A stretch of DNA of 64,000 nt from Dichetophora obliterata (lineage: Eukaryota > Arthropoda > Insecta > Diptera > Sciomyzidae): positions 179,344,888-179,408,887 of the forward strand of contig OY986438.1 in the NCBI GenBank assembly GCA_963920525.1, in the 5' to 3' direction. Numbering within the stretch: position 1 is the stretch's first letter; each line of letters starts with the position of its first letter. The notes under the pieces are model-generated. The model had not been told where the DNA came from and searched no databases. It saw only the letters and a program-made list of their open reading frames with translations. The position numbers and the translations under genes are program-made. Below are positions 55,119 through 64,000 of the stretch, piece after piece.

Positions 55119-58100
55119 AGGGCTGCCAGGTCCCGATCTCCACGCGGGCTGTCCCGATTTTCAGCCTCACGCGGGACGCCAAATGTCCCGATTTCTTGAA
55201 AAAAATTTTATTTTGTAATATTTTCACTATTTTTTAAAATTACTTCCTACGTTTTTATTTCTTCATGACTACATTTGTACAGATTTTTTTTGTACGCCAC
55301 TAATTAATTGCACCGAATCGCATACTTTTCAAGCAACCGAACAGTGCGTGAAATAAAGAAAAAGGGAGCGAATAAAACAATAACATCATTCTTTGTGGAT
55401 ATTGTTAATTTTGCTTTGCCTATTTTCACCCACGATGTTCGTTAAGTTCAACATATCGCATCCTTTTTTAGCATTCAAACATAGCATGAACGAAAGAAAA
55501 CAAAACGAAAAAAAACAATAAGATGATTATGTAAAATCTATAGTAATAAAACTCATTTTCTGTTTGTTTGTTTGTTTGGCCTTTATACAAATCTAAACGG
55601 CTCAACGGATTTTGCTCAAACTAGGTACACATATTAAGTTTATCCCAACTTAAAATGTTACAAACTTAGTTTTTGCCACGCCCCCTCTGAAATTTTTCAA
55701 CTAACGGTAATTTTTTTATTATAAAACTTTTGAGTATCGGAGATTTTTGTATATTTAATTTTAAAAATTTTTTGTTATTTTGACATCAAAAACACTCACA
55801 TATCTTTAAAATTGGAGAAATTTTCAGTACAACGACTTTTTCATAAAACATCGTTACCTAAGAATGAGAAAAAAACGACATGAAAATCAAAGTTTGGTCT
55901 TTCGATGCAAATATCTCCGCTGTCCATTAATATATTTCATTCAAATTTTTTTTGTTCAAAAGTTCAATAAAATCACTTTACAAAAATAGGTTTAACTGTA
56001 CCGTTAAGTCAGTGCATATATGTTTTATGAGTATGCCGAAAAAGGTCCAAAATATTGACTTTTTACTCAAAAAATGACTCAAAAATTGTTGTTGTTGTAA
56101 CAATGAAATCAATTAAAAATTGCACATCTGGCTACCTTTCATATGACATAGCATTTATTTGCAAAAATTCTTCCAGCTAAGCGCAAAAATTATTTTACTG
56201 TTTTTGTCATCAAAACAACAAGGGTTTTTTCGCGAAATTTATTTTTTCCGAAATGTTGTTTTTATATTTTTTTACAATTCAAGTCTCAGAAATAATTAAT
56301 GTGAAAAAATTACCTTAATATCTCTTTCCAATCAAAAGTTAAGGCTAAAAATCTATTTTTTCATACTAGACTATTATTAAAACTTAGTTTTGTGTTAGAA
56401 TTCTCTATACAGTTTGAACGTCCCCATTTATCTCTCAGAATGCAGTTGTGTGTCTAAAGTAGATACGATTATTTTGGATTATATAAAATCTTTTTTATAG
56501 TGATCTACTTATTTTGTGCTTCCCCACCCCCCGCCCCCCTCCTGTTAAATTTGTTTTGTTGTGATGGCTCTATTTTTTCTCACTATTATGTCACCGTTGT
56601 CACTTAGTTCTTTATCAATGGTACTTTAAATGTTGTATATATATCATAATTTTATCGAAAAAATGACTGTGAATAAGAATGCTGTTAAAGTTAACATTTT
56701 CATGTTATCAGTTTTAGCTATATGGCGATATAATAAAACATATGCGCATCTGGTCAGCACAATTATTTCATTAGTTTTGATCTGTGCGTTAAATTCACAG
56801 ATAGATGGCGCCACATTTGTAAGATGTGTGGGTACAGACTATACTTACACCTTGCGGTGAAAAGCTGAATACTGTTTTTTCAAAAGTTTCTTCAAATTTA
56901 ACCCCACACGTTTGGGATTACAGACAGGTGGCGCTATTTTCTGCTTCTAGAAGAATATCTGATGTTATTATACAGCCAGCAGATAAGTTTTGCGAAATAT
57001 TTTGCGAAAATGCTATTGCTACCAAACTTTTAAAAAGTAAAATAATGCAGTACTGCCAGTTTTTTCAGTCGCAGCGTCATCTAGCGTCATTAACATTTAA
57101 AAACATAGAATTGAATCAATTTAAATGTCTAGCTCACTTGCTGGACTTTTTGTTGTTTTTGCATTGCTTGCAAATGCGATTATATGAACCTGATCTCCAA
57201 TGAAAAAATGCAGCTAATAGAAATTTTAGTAGGTACAATCATTTTTAGCACAACGCATTTTCATAAAACATTGATAGCTAATAATGAGAAAAAATTTATA
57301 TGAAAATCAAAGTTTTTACTTTTAATGCCAATAACTCCGCTGTTTTTAATATATTTCATTAACATTTTTTGTTGTTAAAAAGTTCAATATGTTTTTTAAT
57401 ATTAATCTTTGTTTAGACGTTAAAATGTCCATATCTCAAGGACGCATTGAGTCCCACAATAATTTTTATTTTGTTGAAAAGGTAATTGTGCTTGCTTTAA
57501 GATTAAGTAAATATAAACTTTACTTTTAATTCTTTTTAATTTTTAAAATATGTTTTTCGTACGCCTTTTTTGAATTCAATTAGCTCACCGCAAGAGATGG
57601 AACCACCAACAACAAAAATTTTCCTAAACTTTTTTGGATTAATGTTCGTTCAATTACCTTTCTAACAGTAGATAAATAAAATTAAATAAAATAAAATTAA
57701 ATAAAATAAAATTCAAATAAAATTCAACATGTTTTTCATTATTCCCGATTTTAAAAACATTTAATCGAGAAGTGTATGTTAAAATGTTTATATAAGTGAC
57801 TCTCGAGTAACACCGGGTATATCAGCTAGTACATTATAAAATACAAGTTTTGAATTTTCAGATATTAATATGGGTTAGTAAAAAATAAGTTTAACTTTTT
57901 TCTATATTCATTTATTTGAGTTCTGTGTCATTTTGCTTAAAATATAAACAAAAAAATTTTTGTTTAAATAAAAATATAAAATATCAAATGTTTAAAATAT
58001 AAAATTTCTTTTTTAAAGTTACATACAACTCGAAAAAAATCGATTTTCAGTAAACGTATTTAGAGTTTTTTTTTATTCTAAGCGTACTGGACGATTGAGT

Positions 58101-58186
58101 CTCTGTCCCGATTTTTTTGCATATGTCCCGATTTTTTTTTTTTTTTTTGTAAAATCCCGATTTTTAAAAAAAAACCTGGCAGCCCT
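55119..58186. mobile_element. AGGGCTGCCAGG-TIR element inside the mariner
   Basis: Perfect 12-bp inverted ends AGGGCTGCCAGG and CCTGGCAGCCCT, with ACT on both sides (55,116-55,118; 58,187-58,189). The SDEAHF codons of the mariner confirm that a single ACT was there before. GTCCCGATTT words crowd both ends. Without the Helitron-like insert it is about 775 bp and has no coding region. Superfamily not known; the flanks also permit a CACTA-like reading. Confidence 0.85.
55537..57829 (+). mobile_element. Helitron-like element, non-autonomous (2293 bp)
   Basis: Starts TCTATAGTAATAAAA and ends GGGTATATCAGCTAG, between A (55,536) and T (57,830), as Helitrons do (5' TC, 3' CTAG, A|T target, no duplication). 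The early GTTTGTTTGTTTG and CGGCTCAACGGATTTTGCTC phrases are common in insect Helitron 5' regions. A short ACTC/GAGT stem (57,799-57,808) precedes the 3' end. I found no Rep/helicase; a 125-codon frame at 56,826-57,203 has no motif. Confidence 0.7.
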
Positions 58187-58199
58187 ACTTATCACAATA

Positions 58200-58680
58200 T
58201 GATTTTCTTCGAAAATTGATCATCCACTGTTGCGATTTCTTGCCACCAACCTTATCATTAAAGGCGCTTGAAATGGTCAAGAGGCTTTAGGTCTTGAGTC
58301 AATTGCACCTTGTAAGCGTGTATATGCAAGTCTTAATGCATAATGTTCATCAACGACGAGCGTGAGAGGTGCAATTGTTGGGCACGACAACGAGTTAAGG
58401 GTACGGCTTTTTAGCCACACTATCGCGAACAGCAGCAATATTTTCTGCAGTACGAGCTGTACGAGCATGCACTGGTGTTTTCACATCTCCTACAGACCCG
58501 GTTTGCTCACATTTTTGCACGATTTTTCCGATTGTACGCACATTTGGACATTAAATTGACCGAAAAAATCACGATATGCAAGTGCCCGATATACATTTTG
58601 ATTTGAACGTCCATTTTCATAATAATCCTGAATAACTTTGACGCGTTGGTCGATTGTGTATCTTTCCATGGTTCAAATTG
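58200..58680 (-). pseudogene. Mariner transposase, N-terminal part relic
   Basis: Starts at an ATG near 58,670 reading MERYTIDQRVKVIQDYYENG, the first helix-turn-helix of this mariner group; then GKIVQKCEQTGSVGDV and ARTAENIAAVRDSVAKKP in another frame, and GKKSQQWMINF near the junction. Frame changes and stops throughout. Together with 54,813-55,115 it is one protein split by the nested elements. Confidence 0.85.
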
Positions 58681-59400
58681 AATTAGCCTGAAATTGAGAA
58701 ATGTCAAATGAAATGCAGAAAAAACTTGACGTTTAGGTGTGGTCCACATTCAACATCGGCCCTTAAAATTTAACCACCCTTTAATGAAAGAAATAAGGAA
58801 GTTATTCGTACGAGAAATTTATGAATATTATTATCTTTATGTACACAATCATTCGTACAATGCACTAATACGAATTGATTTGTTTTTGTTTACGAATGTC
58901 ATTAGTATATAAAACAAATATATTCGTTGATACTACATCAGGTATTAGAAAAATTTTACGAATGAATTCGTAAAGATATCAAAATAAAAATACTTTGTAT
59001 ATTGTACGAATATTTGTAGAATGTACGAATATTTTGTTTACTAATATCATTTGCAGAAATTTGACTAATAAATTTTTTAAGTGTAGGTGATCGTATAAAA
59101 GTACCCCCTCGATAATGCTAATAAAGAAGAGACCTATTAGGCTATTGGACTTATTAGTAAAGTGAGTGCGGTAAGATATATGTACTGGGCTAAAATTTAA
59201 AGATTAATGTAAACTCAAAAAATTAATTAGTAAAATTTCTACGAAATATATTAGCAAACAAATTGGTACATTCTACAAATATTAGTACAATATACAAAGT
59301 ATTTTTATTGTAATATCTTTACGAATTCATTCGTGACTGAAAACTAAGAATAAAATTCGTAGAATGGACGCAGTTATTAGTAATATTTACACACAAATAT

Positions 59401-62034
59401 TTTTGAGTGTAGTAAAGTAGTGGCTTAGATTGGACGTGTTTAAAAAGATTACGATTTATATCTCCACAAATCAAGACATTAGAGGTGTTGCAAGATAATT
59501 GCTCAAGATTCGAAAGTATGGCACCGAGGTTTATAGATTAATTGGGTCTATATAAAGAGCAAAAAAAAGCTTTCGAGCATCGGCTATGATTTCAATTATG
59601 ACATATTCGACCGAAATTATTTTACACTGAATGCATTTACTAACACCAAGCTCTAGCTGCAATCAAGAAAAAAAATGTATTTGCAATACACTTATCACAA
59701 ATATACTCAAAGAAACAATGACTCGAGCACATATTTCCCTCCATTTACAATATTTCCGTGTTCGATTTTCATAGAAAAAAATGTAGAATAAAAAACTTTT
59801 TCGTGCACATTCACAAAATATAGTTTCTTTTTGATTAGTTTTTGTAAATAAAAAGTATGCTTAACTTGAAAGTTGGCAATTGGCTTTAAAATTTGAACTG
59901 AAATTTCAACTAAAAAATGGTAAAAACTGAAAAAAGAGAATTTAATCTTTTAGATTGTTATTAGTAAATATATATTGACTTTAACCAAAGAATGATTGAT
60001 TTAGTTAAAAGAATAGTTTTTTGAGGGAAAATTTTTAATTTAAACCTTCAAAAATTTTAATAAGGTTAAAAATATACACCTGAATTTCGAACAATGTATT
60101 TCAACGATTTAAAGCACGTATGTATTCAGTACATTAAAAACCCAAAACAGCAAATAATTTGTTAGAACTAAACATAATAATAAAATAATGATTTCATTTT
60201 CTTTTTAAAACCGTATTTATTTGCATTGAAAATTAAAAAAGATATCCATTGAATATGAAAGTAATATGCAAAAACAAGGACAATAATCAATGTCAACAAA
60301 CTCTGACAACCACAGCAAGGCTATACATATAAACACATACACACACATATACATACATGCATAAACATGCAAACAAATTTCAACATACAACAACACCACT
60401 CATGGTAACCATAGCATTAATGAGCATTGTTATATATTGTGGTATCATTATTGCACATTTTATGCGGTTACATTTGGGTAAAACAATTAAAAAAAGCATA
60501 TAAAAATAAAAATAAATGATTTAACTGAGGCACAAAAAAAATAATGGATCAAGTTACAGAAAAAAAATAGCTCATTTGTAGCTTAATATTAACATAACCT
60601 CATTATGGTGCATAAAAGCAAAATCCTGATGTTATTGATGTTGACTTTAATGACAATGTCGATGATAATGATGGTGACGATCATCATGTTCTGATGTTGA
60701 TGATACTCATGATAACGATGACGATGACAATGAAGTTCATGTTGTCATTATTTTTGTTAATAATAGCAGCAACAGAAACAAAATAAAAAATACACTAACA
60801 TGCAGAGCAACTTATGAAAATATAAAGTGCAGCAAAAGCTCACAACAACTATTATCTGTGTATGTGTGTATGTGTGTATGTGTGTTAGCATTAAACAAGA
60901 ACAAAAAGTAGAACAACATGCAATGCATAGTGGCAGCAGTAAGAAACACACAAAAAAAAACCATAACAATGCTTATGAATGAGTCTGCGGCAAGGATTTA
61001 ATGAAAATCATAAAAATATGCAATTTTTAATTAAAAAATATTATTATTATTAATGTTGCTGCTGCTGCTGTTGTTGTTTTTGTTTTTTCTCTTATTTTTA
61101 ATACACATCAAAAACTTATTATTTAACGGCTTTCAAGGATAAGCCAGTGCAGTTCGCCACATCTATTGCTTTTTATTGTTGGTTTCACTGCTGATGCATC
61201 ATGTTTTGCCTTAATTGTTGTCTTTGTTTACTTGGCCAAAATAGGCAGGCAGCGCCACCCACTTGAAGCATTCCTTCTTCAAGCACATCAAACTAACTAT
61301 CTGCAGCTTTCAACTGATGTGTTTTCAAACTGATTTCAAACGGAGTTAAGAAGATCCGAAAGCAGCGTGCGCATGTATTTGTGGGTGTATGTATGCTTAA
61401 GCCAGTGCTGCCAATTAAACTAAAATGCCGTTGGCTCAATGCAATGAGCCAATGCAATGATATATAAATTAAATTTAAACGCATGCACTGGCAACATTTG
61501 GCGCCCAATTATAAATTGGGCAAGAATAAAATGTAGCCACGAGCCAAAGTACGCCGGCACACAGACAAACAGACAGATAGTCGGCCAGCTCTGTGTTATT
61601 CTTGTTTTAATTGTTGTTGGTGTTGCTGTTTGTATTGGTAGTTGCTGGCTTCACAACTGCCTGCCTGCCTGCCTGCCGGTGTGTGTTTTTTGTTGAAATT
61701 AAAATTTATTTCTATAATACTACAGCCGATTCGCCTCGCTATGTGCATCATCAACAGCACCATCATTATCATGCTACCAATAAAATCCTTGCTTATCCTT
61801 GCCATATCCAAAAAGTTTGCATTGTAAGCAAAAACAATGCGTTGCATTAAAATCAAAATTTAATTAATTGCAAACCGCGTTTAAACAAAAGCATATAAAG
61901 TAATATTTGTAGTTGTTGCTGCTGCTGCTGCAGCTCCTGTTATTTTATCTGATATAAACGTCATTTGTAAACAGAAAGTTAAAAAAAAAAACATTCAAGA
62001 TTTATGCATATATGTCCATATGTAGGTACCTTTA

Positions 62035-62071
<37 letters not shown>

Positions 62072-62454
62072 CATAACGCAGTTGACCTCACTTCTACGGC
62101 CAGCTATAAATAAATAAAATATTCTCTTAACAACACTTGCACATATACATACACGTGAACAAAAGCTCATGAATTCACTTATATACATACACTCACAAAT
62201 GGCTTAATACTAAAGTAAGGTGATTTAAAAATTTATAATTTTTACAGGTTGTGTTATAACATGTAGCATTGGTAAGAAAATTGAAAACCAATGATATTTG
62301 AAAATTATATGTTTATAAATAAAAATACTATGCGATAATTTTCAACTTTTTTCAAAAAACAGATTTTGATCGGTTGATTAAATAGAGAAGGCGAAAAAAT
62401 AAAGCTATGCGTATACTGGAATTTCAAAACTTCACGTTTAGGTAACTTTTTAAT
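59401..62454. other. Spacer with simple repeats, no gene seen
   Basis: (GT/AT) words at 60,855-60,890, GAT/GATG-rich at 60,650-60,735, GCTGCTGCTG at 61,060 and 61,918, TGCC repeats at 61,660-61,680. 61,130-61,720 is less AT-rich and host-like, but overlapping frames on both strands carry no domain. Confidence 0.5.
62040..62070. repeat. (TA)n microsatellite
   Basis: About fifteen TA repeats. Confidence 0.95.
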
Positions 62455-62984
62455 ATATCAAGCCCGGAAAAGAAGAACGACACCAGATATTTCTGCCTTC
62501 TTCTGGCAAGTGCGGGACAGAAACATAGAAAGTGGGAGATGGTTTCTTAATTCTCCTTGTCCCTGCAACTTCTGCAGAAGTCTTTTGCGATGACTCCCAG
62601 TCTGGAGTCATGTCTGCCTATTAGATGTGGTGTACTCTTTGAGCAGCAGTTTGACAGTTGCCAAAGGAATGCTTGGTGAGTTCTGAATCACTGAAGTCGC
62701 CGAGGTACCGTTTCCAGCAAGCTCGTCTGCTTTTCCATTTCACGTATGCCCTTATGCCCAGGTACCCATATTAAGCTAATGTTAGAAAAGTTTGACATTT
62801 TGCCTTATGCAGCACGACATTCTTTGGCTACAGCTGATGGGAACTTGCTGCATCGATTTCATCGCAGCTTGGCTGTGCGAAAAAAAGGTTATTTCTCGTC
62901 CATGTCTAATAACTGACAGCATTTCGGCTTGGAAAACACTACAGTGATCAGGCACCCTACGAACCAAGGATACCCCTAATTTCT
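62455..62984 (-). pseudogene. Non-LTR element ORF2 fragment: RNase H and zinc knuckle
   Basis: Minus strand: VPDHCSVFQAEMLSV (RNase H Glu motif) near 62,930-62,970, a broken middle, WVPGHKGI near 62,755, and a C-terminal knuckle region ending in ETISHFLCFCPALARRR near 62,480-62,540. Frame changes in between. The same kind of C-terminus as the LOA-like element at 47.1 kb but clearly another family. It ends against the piggyBac TTAA. Confidence 0.8.
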
Positions 62985-62988
62985 TTAA

Positions 62989-64000
62989 CCCATTTTATAC
63001 CCCTACCCGATCCCGCGAGCCGATTTTGTTGCCCTTTGCAGGGATAACTTCTATTGATCCCCTAATTGCAAAAACAAAATTTCAACCCCCCACCCCCACC
63101 CCCTCAAAAGTTAGCAACTGTACGTTTTTTCGTACAGTGGTACAATCTATGTACATTATAAAAAGTTCCTATTTGAAGTGGGACATTGAAGAGAAAAACA
63201 TTTTCAACAAATACGCTGTTATTTTTATTGAATAATATGTTTTGGAAAGGTTTACAAAGAAATAAAATATCAAAACAAATCTATCTGTGAGCTACGTATT
63301 TTGTGAAACACTTAGCGTGGATGTGAACGTTGCATTTACAGCAGATGTAAATGGTAGTTTTGTGGCATACTTTACAACGCAAATGTTTACCAAGGGGATC
63401 TCGCTCAACCAAGTGCCTGTCAGTAATCTTGGGGACCGGATCACTACTATCGCCAACCAAATTTATATCATCGTCGTCGTCATAATCTTCGTCGTTGGGA
63501 AGTGGGTCATCCGTTTTTAGCAAGGCAGTGGTTACGGCTACTTTAAAATCTTTTTGTGGCATTGCTTTAATTTTTTTCTGTTTGGCGATGACACATTGCA
63601 TTTTCCATGCGTTTACCAATGAACTGTTCAGACCTGATGCAAACAGAGTCCATCACCACTTCTTGCCACGAATGGCCACCCGATAGTTGGAGACAGCATT
63701 ATCGTGAAGGTCTACACCTCCCATATGGTGATTATACTGACCGATTACCAATGGCATGTCAACGTCAACTTTTTTCTTATGCTCTTTATTGTATCGCCTG
63801 GCCTTAGCTAAAGGCTCAATGCATTGGTGATTAGTTGCAATCGTGACCTCCTTGTTATCGCTCCAGCGTGCAATGAGGATATCATTTGTTTTGTCGAATG
63901 TGTAATCGATTGCACCTCGAGGCAAATTTTTCGTACCAGTCTTCAGAGAAGCACCGGCCACCCGATTGACGCGAACCGTCCCAGTAGCGAAGAAATTCCT
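62989..64000 (-). mobile_element. piggyBac element, left end inside window
   Basis: TTAA at 62,985-62,988 followed by CCCATTTTATACCCC, a CCC start as in piggyBac. The transposase C-terminus lies 290 bp further in, on the minus strand, and continues past the window edge. The other TIR is not in view. Confidence 0.75.
63281..64000 (-). pseudogene. piggyBac-type transposase, C-terminal part, one in-frame stop
   Basis: Continuous frame from the window edge to the stop at 63,281 except for one TGA near 63,650 in a run of Trp codons (KKW then TGA then WTLFASG). Motifs: GTVRVNR (about 63,970), VTIATNH, then QYNHHMGGVDLHDNAVSNYR (conserved YN-x-x-M-G-G-V-D with its catalytic-domain Asp) and NAWKMQC. 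The C-terminus has an acidic linker (DDDDDIN) and a Cys-rich domain (CKVCHKTTIYICCKCNVHIHAKCF), the cross-brace zinc finger that in piggyBac binds the element ends. Only this stop separates it from an intact enzyme in the visible part; a sequencing error or selenocysteine-like recoding is not supported. Confidence 0.9.

Larger units (their letters stand above)
54724..58781 (-). mobile_element. Second mariner of the DD41D kind, split by insertions
   Basis: Ends AGGGTGGTTAAATTTTAAGG on both sides, 30 bp inverted and near perfect, with TA next to them (54,722-54,723; 58,782-58,783). The transposase is in minus orientation and interrupted at 55,119-58,189. Without the insertion it is about 990 bp, so also internally deleted. 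Confidence 0.9.
54321..59400. mobile_element. Long-TIR element rich in TACGAAT, host of a nest
   Basis: Terminal inverted repeats of about 80 bp (54,321-54,400 and 59,320-59,400) share AATAACTG, CATTCTACGAATTTTATTC and TTCTCAGCCACGAAT / TTTTCAGTCACGAAT. Removing the nested mariner leaves about 1 kb without coding capacity. A second, internal inverted repeat (58,958-59,047 against 59,249-59,334) lies in the right part. TACGAAT/ATTCGTA occurs many times. Target duplication unclear, so the superfamily is open. Confidence 0.8.

Noticed and set aside
55560..57830. Helitron Rep/helicase gene
   Set aside because: No frame with the HxH or helicase motifs; the element is non-autonomous at best.

Overview
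The window is AT-rich eukaryotic DNA, almost certainly from an insect and most likely a brachyceran fly; a tephritid fruit fly fits best. The basis is the mix of mobile elements: a Ty3/Gypsy element of Mdg3-like character, mariners with the DD41D triad of the 'rosa' type first known from tephritids, RNase H-bearing LOA/R1-like non-LTR elements, a dipteran tRNA-derived SINE, piggyBac, hAT and Helitron-like elements. The species assignment is inference. I recognise no host protein-coding exon, no rRNA and no functional tRNA. The window reads as intergenic or intronic sequence filled by transposons of several ages.

Layout. 0.4-1.7 kb: decayed mariner with TA flanks. 1.7-6.3 kb: AT-rich spacer with two pieces of a MITE family (called MITE-X here). 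6.3-11.5 kb: Gypsy element on the minus strand with two apparently identical 289-bp LTRs but broken gag and pol. 11.5-17.1 kb: spacer, a decayed copy of an unclassified repetitive gene, a four-copy array of structured units (15.8-16.4 kb), an ACCGATT minisatellite and a SINE head. 17.1-23.5 kb: spacer with a full-length SINE (20.55-20.89 kb). 23.6-26.3 kb: a ~142-bp tandem repeat split by a MITE, itself split by a hAT element that carries a short hairpin. 26.6-27.5 kb: LOA/R1-like fragment. 28.4-31.3 kb: direct repeats bracketing a foldback element and a second unclassified repetitive gene relic. 31.3-36.9 kb: the best MITE-X copy, two tRNA-like heads and a 365-bp palindrome. 37.0-37.7 kb: an element flanked by TTAA. 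37.9-45.0 kb: an element made of ~43-bp repeats next to a piggyBac element that carries four further insertions. 47.1-50.0 kb: a 5'-truncated LOA-like element with an 11-bp target duplication. 54.3-59.4 kb: a second nest (long-TIR element, then mariner, then AGGGCTGCC-TIR element, then Helitron-like element). 62.5-64 kb: a non-LTR fragment and the 3' part of another piggyBac element running off the window.

How the parts work together: there are no operons or pathways here. The information lies in the order of insertions, which target duplications and the phase of interrupted repeats allow to be read, and in several potential double-stranded RNA sources (long palindromes and foldback elements). 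Nearly every coding region is a transposase or reverse transcriptase relic with frameshifts, stops or deletions. The most intact are the LOA-like RT/RNase H frame (47.4-49.8 kb), the Gypsy integrase (6.6-7.7 kb), the DD41D catalytic domain (40.9-41.6 kb) and the piggyBac 3' part at the right edge.
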